A stretch of DNA of 49,172 bases from Lachnospiraceae bacterium (GCA_017540605.1 JAFYAS010000011.1:1-49172); one strand, 5' to 3'. Numbered from the stretch's first letter, positions 1 to 9,156 are shown. The notes: a model not told the origin generated them from the sequence alone. Program-made: numbers and translations.

Positions 1-57
1 CAAATGTAAAATCATCCTGGCTTCTGCGTCAGCAGAAGCATCCTTGTTGGGTGGGAA

Positions 58-76
58 CCGGCACCCAAGGTGCCGG
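58..76 (-). terminator. GC-rich hairpin after the wzz-like gene
   Basis: A perfect 8-bp stem (CCGGCACC/GGTGCCGG) with a 3-nt loop lies about 25 nt past the stop of the chain-length gene. A second hairpin (CTTCTGC/GCAGAAG, 21-38) follows. Neither is followed by a clear U-run, so termination is only a possibility. Confidence 0.35.
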
Positions 77-100
77 GTGGGCTATAATAAATCCCATCTC

Positions 101-865
101 CTATATATCAAACCTATCTAGTTTTCGGACAGTCTCCCCCGATTTGTCAGACTTTTTCTTTGATTTTCCGGTTTTTTTCATACTACTTTCATATACCGGT
201 ATAGAACCAAGGTTCGTAAGTCCGAGGTACTTCTCAGCATCATCTCCGGTTTTCACAGAATCATCCAATAGATAAAGCACAACGATAATTCCACATACAA
301 ATACAAACATCAGCATACCGCCAATTAGTGCATTCTTCTTTACAGATGGACTTACAGGATGATCGGCAACCACTCCCACATCTACCTCGTTGGGTACATC
401 AGTATCCATGATCTTAGCTGTCTGTTCAGCTGTCACCTGAGAATACTTATCCACGATCATCTTCGCCATATAAGGATCAGGATTCTTTACCGTGAGGGAA
501 AGAACACGGGTATTTGATTCATTGGTAACTGATACAGTTCCTAAAAACTGTTCATAGGTCATATCAAGCTCGCAATCCTTTATGACCTGCTCGATAACCT
601 TTCTACTTTTGGCTATGACCATATAGTCCTGTGTAAGCTGAGTACCCAGCTGGATATCAGCTAGGGAAGTAAGGCTTGTAGACTTTGAAAGGATATAAAG
701 GGATGCTGTCGATTGATACATCGGAGTAATACAAAGAGTAGTAAAAAGTACTGCCGCGACAACGCCCGCAATCGACGTTCCTATTATGATCCATATCTTC
801 CCAAGAAGAACAAAAAACAGCTCTCTTAAGTCAATCTCTATCTCTTCATCAAATTGGTTTTCCAT
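101..865 (-). CDS. Wzz/CpsC-type polysaccharide chain-length determinant
   Basis: 254 residues with the polysaccharide co-polymerase layout: a short cytoplasmic N-terminus, a membrane helix at about residues 26-48, an extracytoplasmic domain, and a second helix at about 178-200. A Lys/Ser-rich cytoplasmic tail follows. Members of this family (CpsC, CapA, YveK) set exopolysaccharide chain length and in Gram-positives activate a separate tyrosine autokinase (CpsD/CapB). No kinase gene is visible, but it could lie beyond the left edge. The ATG has a good AGGAG site. The gene is 17 nt downstream of the CpsB-type phosphatase, which supports a capsule or EPS operon. The family call is firm; the polymer is unknown. 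Confidence 0.88.
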   Translation of the reverse strand: MENQFDEEIEIDLRELFFVLLGKIWIIIGTSIAGVVAAVLFTTLCITPMYQSTASLYILSKSTSLTSLADIQLGTQLTQDYMVIAKSRKVIEQVIKDCELDMTYEQFLGTVSVTNESNTRVLSLTVKNPDPYMAKMIVDKYSQVTAEQTAKIMDTDVPNEVDVGVVADHPVSPSVKKNALIGGMLMFVFVCGIIVVLYLLDDSVKTGDDAEKYLGLTNLGSIPVYESSMKKTGKSKKKSDKSGETVRKLDRFDI

Positions 866-882
866 CTTCTTCTCCTCATCCT

Positions 883-1608
883 TTAATCAAGCCATTTATT
901 ATCCAAAATAGCTTCACCGTTTCCATGCATCAAGGCCTCAAAGCTATCTTCGTCAAGCTTCTTCTTGAGCCAGGAAACAGTCTGTTCTATGTAAGGCGCA
1001 CGATCGTCAATATTGTGGGCATCAGTTCCCAACAAAGAAATATAGCCTTCAAGTACAAGCTTTCTGCACCACTTTGTATGTCCGTCAAACAAGCTTCCGA
1101 TAAGGCTATCCACATTCATCTGAAGATATGCGCCATTCTCTATGATCTCTTCAACGCGCTCCATATGTTTATTTAGGCATTGATACCTCTCCATATGTGC
1201 AATGATAGGTCTGAATCTGTGCTGAACAAGCTCCCTGACAGCACCATAAACCTCATTATAACTACATCTTGGGGAAAATTCAACCAAAACATACTTACTA
1301 TCGCCATAGGTATTGATAATACCTTCCTTCAAGCCCTCAACAGCACCTCTTCCCCAATAGATCTCATTGCCCATATAAAGGTCGATCTCCGGGTAATCCT
1401 TTTTGACCATCGGCTCAAATTTATCAAAAATAGCCTTTAGATCAGACGCTGTTTTCTTTGTCTTTCCCACATAATAATGGGGTGTAAGCACTATCTTCCT
1501 TATGCCCTGACTATATGCAATTCCAATCATTTCCATCGACATTGCCTCATCCCTCGAGCCGTCATCCACGCCCGGAAGAATATGACAATGCATATCCATA
1601 AAATACAT
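883..1608 (-). CDS. CpsB/YwqE-family PHP tyrosine-protein phosphatase
   Basis: 241 residues from the chosen ATG. The N-terminus MDMHCHILPGVDDGS is the hallmark of the PHP-fold, metal-dependent tyrosine phosphatases CpsB, CapC and YwqE, which dephosphorylate the capsule tyrosine kinase and so control polymer assembly. Further likely metal ligands are in LTPHYY, AHMERY and LLGTDAHN. An in-frame start at 1641 would overlap the upstream gene by 14 nt and lacks a ribosome site, whereas the ATG at 1608 has GAGGGG four bases upstream. The gene sits between the membrane protein and the wzz-like gene with short spacers, consistent with one transcript. Confidence 0.9.
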   Translation of the reverse strand: MYFMDMHCHILPGVDDGSRDEAMSMEMIGIAYSQGIRKIVLTPHYYVGKTKKTASDLKAIFDKFEPMVKKDYPEIDLYMGNEIYWGRGAVEGLKEGIINTYGDSKYVLVEFSPRCSYNEVYGAVRELVQHRFRPIIAHMERYQCLNKHMERVEEIIENGAYLQMNVDSLIGSLFDGHTKWCRKLVLEGYISLLGTDAHNIDDRAPYIEQTVSWLKKKLDEDSFEALMHGNGEAILDNKWLD

Positions 1609-1627
1609 AAATCCCCTCAAAAAATTT

Positions 1628-3268
1628 TTACTCTTGATCAATCTGTATATTTCTTACAAAATCCACAAGGAAATGCAAACCTATACCGGAAAGGAAACCT
1701 ATCATACCCACTGACATAGTTACTACAAGTCCTCTCTTCAAATAATCCACTATAAAGAGAAATAGGTATTCAGGATCCATATAAAGCTTTGAATATGGCT
1801 TCATGATAATAAGCCATAATCCCATTGCAACGAGTATAATAGATGCGGAAAGCACAGCTCTGCTCACATATCTCACACCTCTGTGCCTATATCTATCCAT
1901 CATAATAAGGATTGTTATGGCAACCATCACATTGACTATCATGATCCAAAGAGACGCTCTAAGTATATCTTTGATACTAAGTCTGATACCATAAATACTT
2001 GATCCAACCACGTCCAAAGAATATTGTTCCATATAAGAGGTTATTACATTGACAACTCTTTCTCTGCTTTCATCGGACATTTTGATATCTTTAACAGTCT
2101 CCGTCATGCGATTTTTAAAGTCCGTCAGATCATATGTCGCCTTCTCGCCCCTCAAGCTTTGATTAACCTGAGACTTGGCTGTATTTAAAAATCTGTCATA
2201 ACCCACCTGATCAACTATTTTATCTATATCATCTTCAGGAAGCCCCTCGAGATACGCCTTCATATCATTAGTCATCTGATTGTAGATATATCTGTAATAC
2301 CCGCTTGATGTGAGATGATCTATCACGAAACCGTTTCTGAATACGCTTGTTCTGATCCCGATGATAAGAAGGAGAGAAAACAGATGGACAGTAAGTATCA
2401 CAGTAAATATCCATCCGATCACCTTTCTGATCCTTTTTCTCATCTTGTGATCGAAATAGTATTTATTCTTTTGTCTCTTTCTCTTTTTCTTCTGGAAGGG
2501 AAAGCACTTTGTGACTATAAGAACGGCAAGAGATAAAAGAATGATAGCTGACATGATCATCACAGTCATAAGTATCATCTTCGAATATTCTTCTGTCTCG
2601 CCGGGATACTCTATAGACGGTAGCTTGAAGCTCTTTCCTGTAGAAGGGGCAACATAGGTGATCGCTCTGTCCTCAGGATCAAACTTTAACGAACCGATAG
2701 CCTTATCCTCTGCAGGTTGGATTATCTCAGTCTGAGTTGTCTCTTCCTCGGTTGTATCAAAAGGAAGAATATAGGTATCCTTCTTTTTTTCCTTCTTTTT
2801 AGCAGCTGCGGTGGAAGCCTCTTCTTCATCCGGCGCCTCCCATATCCCTACATCCTCCTCGTCCTCAGGCTCTGTATCATCATCATCCTCCTCTTCCTCT
2901 TCATCATCCTTTTTTGAAGTCTCGGTGGAATTGTCTCCGGAATCCTTCTCTACCTTGTAAAGGTACCCATCCTTTACACCCTGCTCAATATTTGCATTGA
3001 TCTTCTTGATAGCTTTTTCTGCCTCTTCAGCAGTCAGATCTATATCATCAGCCTTTAAGTAATCCGTAAGCTGTTTCACATACGAATCCTTGGCTTTGTA
3101 TTCTTCATTTTCATATTCAAAGGTGGCAGTAGCAGCCTTGATGACTGACTGTTCATTAGAATTGATATCACCTGCGAAAGCATCCACCAAAGCGAGCGCA
3201 AATACCGCAATACATATAACAAACGATAAATATATCTTATTTAATTGTGAGCCTTTACCTTTGCTCAT
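1628..3268 (-). CDS. unknown multi-pass membrane protein of the polysaccharide cluster
   Basis: 546 residues that I cannot assign to a named family. Visible parts are an N-terminal hydrophobic helix (about 12-32), a helical extracytoplasmic segment (about 45-105), a very acidic stretch (about 110-150, runs of Glu and Asp) and a Lys-rich patch. Membrane helices follow at about 230-255 and 283-306, then an outer domain of about 110 residues and three or more C-terminal helices. It is first in line before the CpsB phosphatase and the Wzz-like protein, so a role in polysaccharide export, sensing or anchoring is likely but inferred only from position. The ATG has a GGGAG site. Confidence 0.75.
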   Translation of the reverse strand: MSKGKGSQLNKIYLSFVICIAVFALALVDAFAGDINSNEQSVIKAATATFEYENEEYKAKDSYVKQLTDYLKADDIDLTAEEAEKAIKKINANIEQGVKDGYLYKVEKDSGDNSTETSKKDDEEEEEDDDDTEPEDEEDVGIWEAPDEEEASTAAAKKKEKKKDTYILPFDTTEEETTQTEIIQPAEDKAIGSLKFDPEDRAITYVAPSTGKSFKLPSIEYPGETEEYSKMILMTVMIMSAIILLSLAVLIVTKCFPFQKKKRKRQKNKYYFDHKMRKRIRKVIGWIFTVILTVHLFSLLLIIGIRTSVFRNGFVIDHLTSSGYYRYIYNQMTNDMKAYLEGLPEDDIDKIVDQVGYDRFLNTAKSQVNQSLRGEKATYDLTDFKNRMTETVKDIKMSDESRERVVNVITSYMEQYSLDVVGSSIYGIRLSIKDILRASLWIMIVNVMVAITILIMMDRYRHRGVRYVSRAVLSASIILVAMGLWLIIMKPYSKLYMDPEYLFLFIVDYLKRGLVVTMSVGMIGFLSGIGLHFLVDFVRNIQIDQE

Positions 3269-3331
3269 CTTAAACTCCCGATAGTATAAACAAGTTTTTT
3301 AGAACAACATGCAGTTCCTTAGAGAATAAAA

Positions 3332-3356
3332 GGGCTGTTACTACAGGTAACAGCCC
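3332..3356 (-). terminator. rho-independent terminator of the Big_2 surface protein gene
   Basis: A 10-bp perfect stem (GGGCTGTTAC/GTAACAGCCC) with a 5-nt loop, followed on the minus strand by TTTTATT. It begins 26 nt after the stop codon of the gene ending at 3382 and separates it from the capsule cluster. Confidence 0.9.
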
Positions 3357-3381
3357 CTTATTATCTTAATCTTTATTATGA

Positions 3382-4830
3382 TTACTTAAGCTCAAGAACA
3401 CCAGCGTCTATAAGACCCTTAACATCATCAGCTGAAGTAGCATAAAGCTGTCCGTCTACAACATAAAGCTTAGCAGCCTCTGTATTGCCAGTCTTAAGTG
3501 TGATATAATCAGCAGTTACATTGACTGTGTCATATGTTGCTACAGTTTTACCATTAGTAGCTGACTTGATCTCAGTCGAAATAGTTGTATCACCAAGTAC
3601 TGCTGTACCAAGCATAAGCTTACCAAGAAGTGCAGGAATCTTATCTGCAGTTGTAGGAATGGCAACTGTAGCAAGCTTATCCTTCTGTGCCTTTGCAGCT
3701 CTATCCTTAATAGTCTTACCATCTACGACCTTACCGGCCTTAGTATAGGTTACAGCGCCCTTCTCGTCAACCTTTGCAGAGTAGAGTACATTATCAACAG
3801 TGATCTTAACCTCTCCGATAGCAGAGAACTCAGCGGGATCAATAGCAGCTGCCTTCTCAAACTTTTCAAGAAGTGCCTTTCCATTCTTAGCACTTACAGT
3901 AACATCAGCCTTTGTATCTGCATTAAATGCAACAGGAGAACCTGTTACGGTAACAGTTACATTCTTTGTTACACCATCTACAGTAGTGATCTTAACTGTA
4001 GTAGTGCCGGCCTTGATACCGGTAACCTTACCGGTCTTATCTACTGTTGCGAAATCCGCACCGGCAGTAATAGCGTATGACTGTACGGCATTGACTGTAC
4101 CACCTGAAACCTTTGCGGCGATCTGAGCAGTCTTACCAGCCTCTACAGTTACATTCTCTGCAGTAACACTAGACTTTTTAGCAACTACACGTACAGGAAC
4201 CTTTACGCTCTTTCCTGAACCATCCTTAGCAGTAAGTGTGAATGTTACCTTACCTGCCTTAGAACCCTTTACAGTGAACTTGCCACTCTTATATGTAGCA
4301 GTAGCATACTTCTTGTTGGAAGCCTTAACTGTTACAGCATTGCTACCAATCTTGGTATTTCCCTTTGCCTTAAAGGTAACGGTGAACTTCTTAGAGGTTC
4401 CCTTGGGAATAATATAATATCCATTGTACTTGTATGCAACTGTTGAAGCTACGGTCATCTTTGTAGCTTTGTTCTTTACAGTTACCTTAAGTGTCTTCTT
4501 AACAGTCTTTCCTGTTGTAAGTGTAACCTTTACAGTTATCTTTGCAGTACCGTTCTTACCAGCTGTGGTAAGTGTAGCACCACTCTTTGAAACCTTCGAT
4601 ACCTTAACTACTGCCTTCTTGTTAGAAGTAACTGATACACTCTTTACGATACCATTCTTTACAGTAAACTTAAGCTTCTTTGTCTTTGCAGCCTGAGTAT
4701 AGCTTGTCTTCTTGGTAGGAGCAGTAATCTTCAGGGTAGCATTCGCAGCATCAACAGGTGAAACTGCTACAACAGATGCGGCAAGAGCAACGGTCATAGC
4801 CATTGTCGCAACTCTCTTGATGTTCTTCAT
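3382..4830 (-). CDS. secreted Ig-like (Big_2) repeat surface protein
   Basis: 482 residues. A Sec signal peptide is clear: a Lys/Arg start, a hydrophobic core and a likely cut after SPVDA. The mature protein is Lys-, Thr- and Val-rich, made of repeated beta-sandwich segments of the bacterial Ig-like type. The best Big_2 match is at about residues 213-300, with the motif GKVTGIKAGTTTVKI. No LPxTG, SLH or choline-binding anchor is visible, so how it stays at the surface is unknown. Such domains usually act in adhesion or as spacers. It has its own promoter (4882-4909), an AAGGAGG ribosome site and a strong terminator, so it is a single-gene unit. Confidence 0.85.
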   Translation of the reverse strand: MKNIKRVATMAMTVALAASVVAVSPVDAANATLKITAPTKKTSYTQAAKTKKLKFTVKNGIVKSVSVTSNKKAVVKVSKVSKSGATLTTAGKNGTAKITVKVTLTTGKTVKKTLKVTVKNKATKMTVASTVAYKYNGYYIIPKGTSKKFTVTFKAKGNTKIGSNAVTVKASNKKYATATYKSGKFTVKGSKAGKVTFTLTAKDGSGKSVKVPVRVVAKKSSVTAENVTVEAGKTAQIAAKVSGGTVNAVQSYAITAGADFATVDKTGKVTGIKAGTTTVKITTVDGVTKNVTVTVTGSPVAFNADTKADVTVSAKNGKALLEKFEKAAAIDPAEFSAIGEVKITVDNVLYSAKVDEKGAVTYTKAGKVVDGKTIKDRAAKAQKDKLATVAIPTTADKIPALLGKLMLGTAVLGDTTISTEIKSATNGKTVATYDTVNVTADYITLKTGNTEAAKLYVVDGQLYATSADDVKGLIDAGVLELK

Positions 4831-4881
4831 AACTCATCCTCCTTACAATCCTTATTTTTTGATTCTTAAACATCAAACTTC

Positions 4882-4909
4882 ATTTTAACAAAAAATATTC
4901 AATTGTCAA
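4882..4909 (-). promoter_or_regulatory. sigma-A promoter of the Big_2 surface protein gene
   Basis: TTGACA (4904-4909), a 16-nt spacer and TAAAAT (4882-4887), about 50 nt upstream of the ATG at 4830 in AT-rich DNA. Confidence 0.8.
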
Positions 4910-5043
4910 CTGATTTTTCCCAATTTGCCAACTATTGTCATTTTTTCAGCATTTTGACATCCGTGACAAACTGACAATCCTTTTATTGTGCATAATCACG
5001 AGTAATATTTGTTACCTCGCTAAGCGGTGTAGTAAAAAATAAT

Positions 5044-5646
5044 TTACTTCTCCTGAAGCTCGTCAAGAGTCTTCCCGTATGCAGGCAAAAACTCCTTCAT
5101 AAATATCTTAAGCTCAGGTAGCTCTTCTCTCATTTCCTTTAATTTTATTAAAGTACTCTCCTTGGCGGAACGAAATTCCGTATTACCACATCCAAGCTCC
5201 TCTAAGCATTTTATAAAGGCAGAAAGCTTGTCAGCTGCCTTTACAAGTCTCCATATATCCTTATCCTCATCAGTAGGAAAGAATATCTTCCTGTAGGATG
5301 CTCTCATATCCTCAGGCAGCATATCAACCATCCTGTCACAGGCTCTGTCCTCTATCCCATGAAAAAGATCACGCATTTCCTCGTTATAATACTTTATAGG
5401 CGTCGGCATATCACCGGTAATGATCTCCGACGCATCATGATAGAGGCCTATAAGTGCCGTCTTCTCTTCATTGTAGTTCTTTCCCAGCCTCGTGTTGCCA
5501 ATAACAGCCAAAGCATGGGCAAGCATAGAAACCTCCATAGCATGTTCGCTAATGGTCTCTTTCCTCACATTATGCATCAAAGCCCATCTCTCAATATATT
5601 TCATTCTGGACATCATGGCATAAAAGCCACTTGAATTCTCTTCCAT
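5044..5646 (-). CDS. yfbR: HD-domain 5'-deoxynucleotidase (YfbR family)
   Basis: 200 residues, essentially the length of E. coli YfbR, and alignable by eye from end to end (MSRMKYIERWALMHNVR, SEHAMEV, YHDASEIITGD, PTPIKYYN, KCLEELGCGN). The HD metal ligands are present: His35 in SEH and the His70-Asp71 pair; the distal Asp is expected in the LVKAADKL segment. YfbR removes the 5' phosphate from deoxynucleoside monophosphates, taking part in nucleotide salvage and dUMP formation. The start has GGAGG five bases upstream. The downstream gap to the Big_2 promoter holds only AT-rich DNA and a small hairpin near 5016-5030. Confidence 0.92.
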   Translation of the reverse strand: MEENSSGFYAMMSRMKYIERWALMHNVRKETISEHAMEVSMLAHALAVIGNTRLGKNYNEEKTALIGLYHDASEIITGDMPTPIKYYNEEMRDLFHGIEDRACDRMVDMLPEDMRASYRKIFFPTDEDKDIWRLVKAADKLSAFIKCLEELGCGNTEFRSAKESTLIKLKEMREELPELKIFMKEFLPAYGKTLDELQEK

Positions 5647-5688
5647 ATTACCTCCAAAACTTTGTTCATCGGTCTTTTAATTCTGGGG

Positions 5689-5861
5689 CCGAGGCACTAG
5701 TGCATCGGCCGCAAAATAACTGGACTAATGCGCAGAATGCTTGCCCGAGAGTGCATACCTGAAAACGTAGGCGTAGCGGGCTACGCTGAGGCTTTCAGGT
5801 ATGTTCTATCGGGATAAGCAGGCAAGCATTCGGACCAGTTATTTAAGGACCGAGGCACTAG
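5689..5861. repeat. palindromic intergenic element with 12-bp direct repeats at its edges
   Basis: The 12-mer CCGAGGCACTAG occurs at 5689-5700 and again at 5850-5861. Between the copies is a long imperfect inverted repeat with three matching blocks: AAATAACTGG (5714-5723) with 5835-5844, AATGCTTGCC (5736-5745) with 5821-5830, and ATACCTGAAA (5755-5764) with 5793-5802. A perfect GCGTAGC/GCTACGC stem forms the tip (5771-5786). The right 12-mer contains the stop codon of the patatin gene. The layout resembles a small non-autonomous element or a mosaic intergenic palindrome. Confidence 0.7.
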
Positions 5862-6718
5862 CAATTGCCACACCTGTCAAGGAATGTATTAAGCCTCTCA
5901 CTGGATTCCTTCGCATCGGCATAGCCCTGCTCATAGAGCTTTTTAAGCTTTTTAGGATCCTTTTCAAGCCTCCCAACATCTACAGAGGTCTTCGGCTGGA
6001 TAACGAATACCTTGCCTGCCTTCACACCGTTTTTAATGTACTCAAGCGTTCTGTTGTACATCACATGTCTTCTTGCCATTGCCCTTACAAAAGCAGGATA
6101 TCTTCGATACTTAAAAGCAATAAGGGGCATCAGTTTGTTGGGTGTTTTTCTGTATTCGGGGTCACGGGTAAGGATCACCACATTCATTTTATTGCCGTGC
6201 TTACGCGAAAGATTTAAGGGGATTGAATTGGCTATACCTCCGTCAAGATAATCCTTTCCTTTGAATCTCACAAGCTTTGAGATAAGTGGAAGACTTGAGG
6301 ACGCCCATATAGCATCCATATCCTGCTTGAAGGTTTTGACCTCCAAAGCCTCGGCTTTACCGGTATTCATCTCAGCCGCGACCGAATAAAACCTGGTAGG
6401 ATTCTGGTCAAAGGCCTTATAATCAAAAGGAACAAGTCTTTCCGGTATCTCTTTCATAGTAAAATCATAGCCAAAAAGATAACCTGTTGAAATGAGATTC
6501 TTAATTCCCATATACCTCTTGTCATCTACGAATTTATAAAGCACCTCAAAGGATCTGCCCTTCTGCTTTGAAAGATAGCTTGTAGCATGACAGGCCCCGG
6601 CTGATACACCATAAACTTCTTTAAAATCTATATCATGCTCAAGAAAATAATCAAGCACTCCTGTTGTGTATGCTCCTCGCATTCCCCCGCCTTCCAAGAT
6701 CAATCCGGCATTGTACAT
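5858..6718 (-). CDS. patatin-like phospholipase (RssA/YjjU type)
   Basis: 286 residues with the complete patatin catalytic signature. The oxyanion loop is GGGMRG (10-15), the nucleophile elbow GVSAG has Ser39, and Asp159 sits in YLDGGI. These Ser-Asp dyad hydrolases act on acyl esters of lipids; the substrate of this bacterial subgroup is not settled. There is no signal peptide or membrane helix, so it is probably cytoplasmic or membrane-peripheral. The ATG has GGAGG nine bases upstream. The final codons end inside a copy of the CCGAGGCACTAG repeat, so the C-terminus may have been altered by the palindromic element next to it. Confidence 0.9.
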   Translation of the reverse strand: MYNAGLILEGGGMRGAYTTGVLDYFLEHDIDFKEVYGVSAGACHATSYLSKQKGRSFEVLYKFVDDKRYMGIKNLISTGYLFGYDFTMKEIPERLVPFDYKAFDQNPTRFYSVAAEMNTGKAEALEVKTFKQDMDAIWASSSLPLISKLVRFKGKDYLDGGIANSIPLNLSRKHGNKMNVVILTRDPEYRKTPNKLMPLIAFKYRRYPAFVRAMARRHVMYNRTLEYIKNGVKAGKVFVIQPKTSVDVGRLEKDPKKLKKLYEQGYADAKESSERLNTFLDRCGNC

Positions 6719-6746
6719 TTCATTTCCTCCAAAAACTGTGAATTAA

Positions 6747-6778
6747 AAGCCGCTTAAGGATATATCCAAAAGCGGCTT
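6747..6778 (-). terminator. rho-independent terminator of the 698-residue protein gene
   Basis: AAGCCGCTT/AAGCGGCTT stem followed on the minus strand by TTTAATT. It is 26 nt past the stop at 6805 and just upstream of the patatin gene start. Confidence 0.8.
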
Positions 6779-6804
6779 AATGTATTGAAAAAGCTTTTTT
6801 GTGA

Positions 6805-8901
6805 CTAATTCAACGGTTTAAGATCATATGCCATCTTCTTGATTGTAAGAAGTGTCTTTGCTCTCATCTCTTCAGCCTCGAACTGCGAAAGCATCAGATC
6901 CTTGTCGAACTTGTTGTTCAATAAGAAGTTGAGCCAATCCTCTATGTATGCTCTGACATATTCGATATTCTCCTCTGTGGGAGTTGTCATATGCTGACCA
7001 ATGTTTGCGATATATTCGTTCACACTTACCTCAGGTGATTTGTCAGATACAGGAGAGCTACTTGACTCATCCGAAAGCTCGATAACCTTTCCTGTCTTGG
7101 TAATGATCACCTTTTTGTTGGGAGCATCCACCTTCTGAGCAACGGGAGCACCCTTTCTTCCGATAAGAAGCTCTACTACTCTGATAAGGCAAGCTACAGA
7201 ATATGTTACTTCCTCCTGTGAAGGCTTGTCTGATCCCTTGTCAAGATACTGGAACCACAGCCACTCTGACTTTAAAAGAAGATCCTGTACCTGAGGATTG
7301 GTAAACAGCTTTCTGTAATCCTGACTTTCTGAGCTTCCGCCGCCACCAAAGAGACCCTTTTTCTGAGGAGCATGTGATGCTGCCGCACCATATCTTGAAG
7401 GAAGTACAACCTCATTGAAGCTCTTTGAGAAATACTTCTCTGCCTTAGAAGGCTCGTAGCCGATAGAAAGCTTGGTAGTCTTGGGATTTTCAATGCCCTG
7501 CTGTATCATAGCGGCTGCCGCAACAAATACCAATCTCTTCTGACGATCCTCAAGAAGCTGCTTGATCTCATAATTGGTCTTTGACTTCTCAAGTATTGAA
7601 TTCTTTCTAACCTTAAATGCTCTGATCTTCTCCTTGATACTGAAGAAGAGCTTAAGAAGTGACGGATTGGCATTGACATAGTTGCCGATCCAGTTGAGCT
7701 CAACATACTGATGCTCGATCTTGTTGGATATCTCATATACATTGTAGCCGTCAAAGATAACATTGAGAGTGGTATAAAGAAGATCAAGTATCTCATACTT
7801 CTCCTCCCACGAACGGCTAGATACATCCTGATTCACGATATCCTTGATACCGCACTCATAGAATACCAGGTTGTATTCGTAAAGTCCCTCAAAAATGTTG
7901 TTCTTTCCGCTTAAGGATGATCCAACACCTAATACCTGAATATTCTTCTTCATCTCAGGCTCGTTCTCAATATATTGATATACCTTTCTTACAAAACCTG
8001 AAACCTCTGCGATCAAAGAATCGATACGCTTGTTGTAAACATCCTGCTTTGAGATAGCAGAAATGATATTCCTCGAAAGTACATTGGTATCACGGGTTGA
8101 ATTACAATTCGCGATAAGCTCTCTAAAGCTATCATATACACGAATATTGTCAACAGGTATATGCTCCGCATTGAGGCTGTAGAACTCGAAGGTCTTGTCA
8201 TAGTTCTTTACAGCTATAAACGCATTGAACAAACCGATAGAGAACTGAATCTTGTAATCATTGCCCACATTCTCATCCTCAACGGTATAATCGTAGAGAA
8301 CCTCTAGGTTGTTCAGATATGCCTCAGAGTTTGAAAGTGTTGCAGGAAGATTCATCTCCATAACAACATTCATCAGATCCAGATAACCCATAACAGCCTT
8401 GTCAAAATACTTGGGTCTGTCATCAATCTCAACTATCTGATAATAAGTATTGATAAGCAAAGGTGCGATCCTCTCGCCGATCAGACGCATAGCATCGCCA
8501 AACTGCTCATTCTGATAAAGGTAAATGAGCCAGATACTATATCTATAGATACCTGCCGCTGAAATGGTAGCATCTGTATTGCTGGGATCTATATCTCCGT
8601 ATACAAAATTGAAAAGGGGTCCGATCCACTCTTCGATCTCATACTTTCCTGTCTGTTTGATATTCTCATCTACAAAGCTTGCCAGCTCGTAAAGCTTTGA
8701 ACACTGAGCCTTGACTTCCTCATCGACCATCATAGCAGACAGATCGAAATTGCTGTCCTTCAGATAATCAATAACAAGAGCATAAAAGCCCTCTTCTACC
8801 TGCTCATTAAGAAATCTGATGAGCATCCCCTTGTTGCTCGATGCAGCAAGACTCACTACATTGTACTCTCCACCCGAGCCGATATTTGCTGGTAAAGCCA
8901 T
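6805..8901 (-). CDS. unknown 698-residue cytoplasmic helical protein
   Basis: I do not recognise a family. The protein has no signal peptide or membrane helix and looks almost entirely alpha-helical over residues 1-500, in a style typical of TPR-like or helical-repeat scaffolds. A low-complexity linker follows, containing GLFGGGGSSESQ near residue 540. Next come a helical block, a short beta-like patch KKVIITKTGKVIEL near 620, a Ser-rich linker and a final helical segment. No enzymatic motif is evident. The ATG has a strong AGGAGG site. It has its own terminator, is separated by 255 nt from ftsK, and appears to be a single-gene unit. Confidence 0.7.
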   Translation of the reverse strand: MALPANIGSGGEYNVVSLAASSNKGMLIRFLNEQVEEGFYALVIDYLKDSNFDLSAMMVDEEVKAQCSKLYELASFVDENIKQTGKYEIEEWIGPLFNFVYGDIDPSNTDATISAAGIYRYSIWLIYLYQNEQFGDAMRLIGERIAPLLINTYYQIVEIDDRPKYFDKAVMGYLDLMNVVMEMNLPATLSNSEAYLNNLEVLYDYTVEDENVGNDYKIQFSIGLFNAFIAVKNYDKTFEFYSLNAEHIPVDNIRVYDSFRELIANCNSTRDTNVLSRNIISAISKQDVYNKRIDSLIAEVSGFVRKVYQYIENEPEMKKNIQVLGVGSSLSGKNNIFEGLYEYNLVFYECGIKDIVNQDVSSRSWEEKYEILDLLYTTLNVIFDGYNVYEISNKIEHQYVELNWIGNYVNANPSLLKLFFSIKEKIRAFKVRKNSILEKSKTNYEIKQLLEDRQKRLVFVAAAAMIQQGIENPKTTKLSIGYEPSKAEKYFSKSFNEVVLPSRYGAAASHAPQKKGLFGGGGSSESQDYRKLFTNPQVQDLLLKSEWLWFQYLDKGSDKPSQEEVTYSVACLIRVVELLIGRKGAPVAQKVDAPNKKVIITKTGKVIELSDESSSSPVSDKSPEVSVNEYIANIGQHMTTPTEENIEYVRAYIEDWLNFLLNNKFDKDLMLSQFEAEEMRAKTLLTIKKMAYDLKPLN

Positions 8902-9156
8902 ATTTTTCGCCTCCTAAATACATTTTATAGCAGTTTCCCCACAGCGCATTACACAAATACTTTTGTAAAAAACGCCAATAAGCCATTACGCTAGTTCCTA
9001 TCTTAACACAATCTTTACAATCTTTCAAATGAAAATCCCGCAAATTCTGTTAAAAATAAATAATCGGCGTTGTGCATAATCCACCCATTTTTATAAACAA
9101 ATTTCCGTTTCGATTTTGTGCAAATTCAACAAACAAAATCAGCAATAAATTCCATT

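Noticed and set aside
51..275. A 74-codon plus-strand frame opposite the wzz-like gene
   Set aside because: It is antisense to a well-supported gene, lacks a ribosome site and starts inside a hairpin.
8807..9043. A 78-codon minus-strand frame upstream of the 698-residue gene
   Set aside because: It overlaps the start of that gene in another frame, is Cys/Trp-rich and has no family resemblance or good ribosome site.
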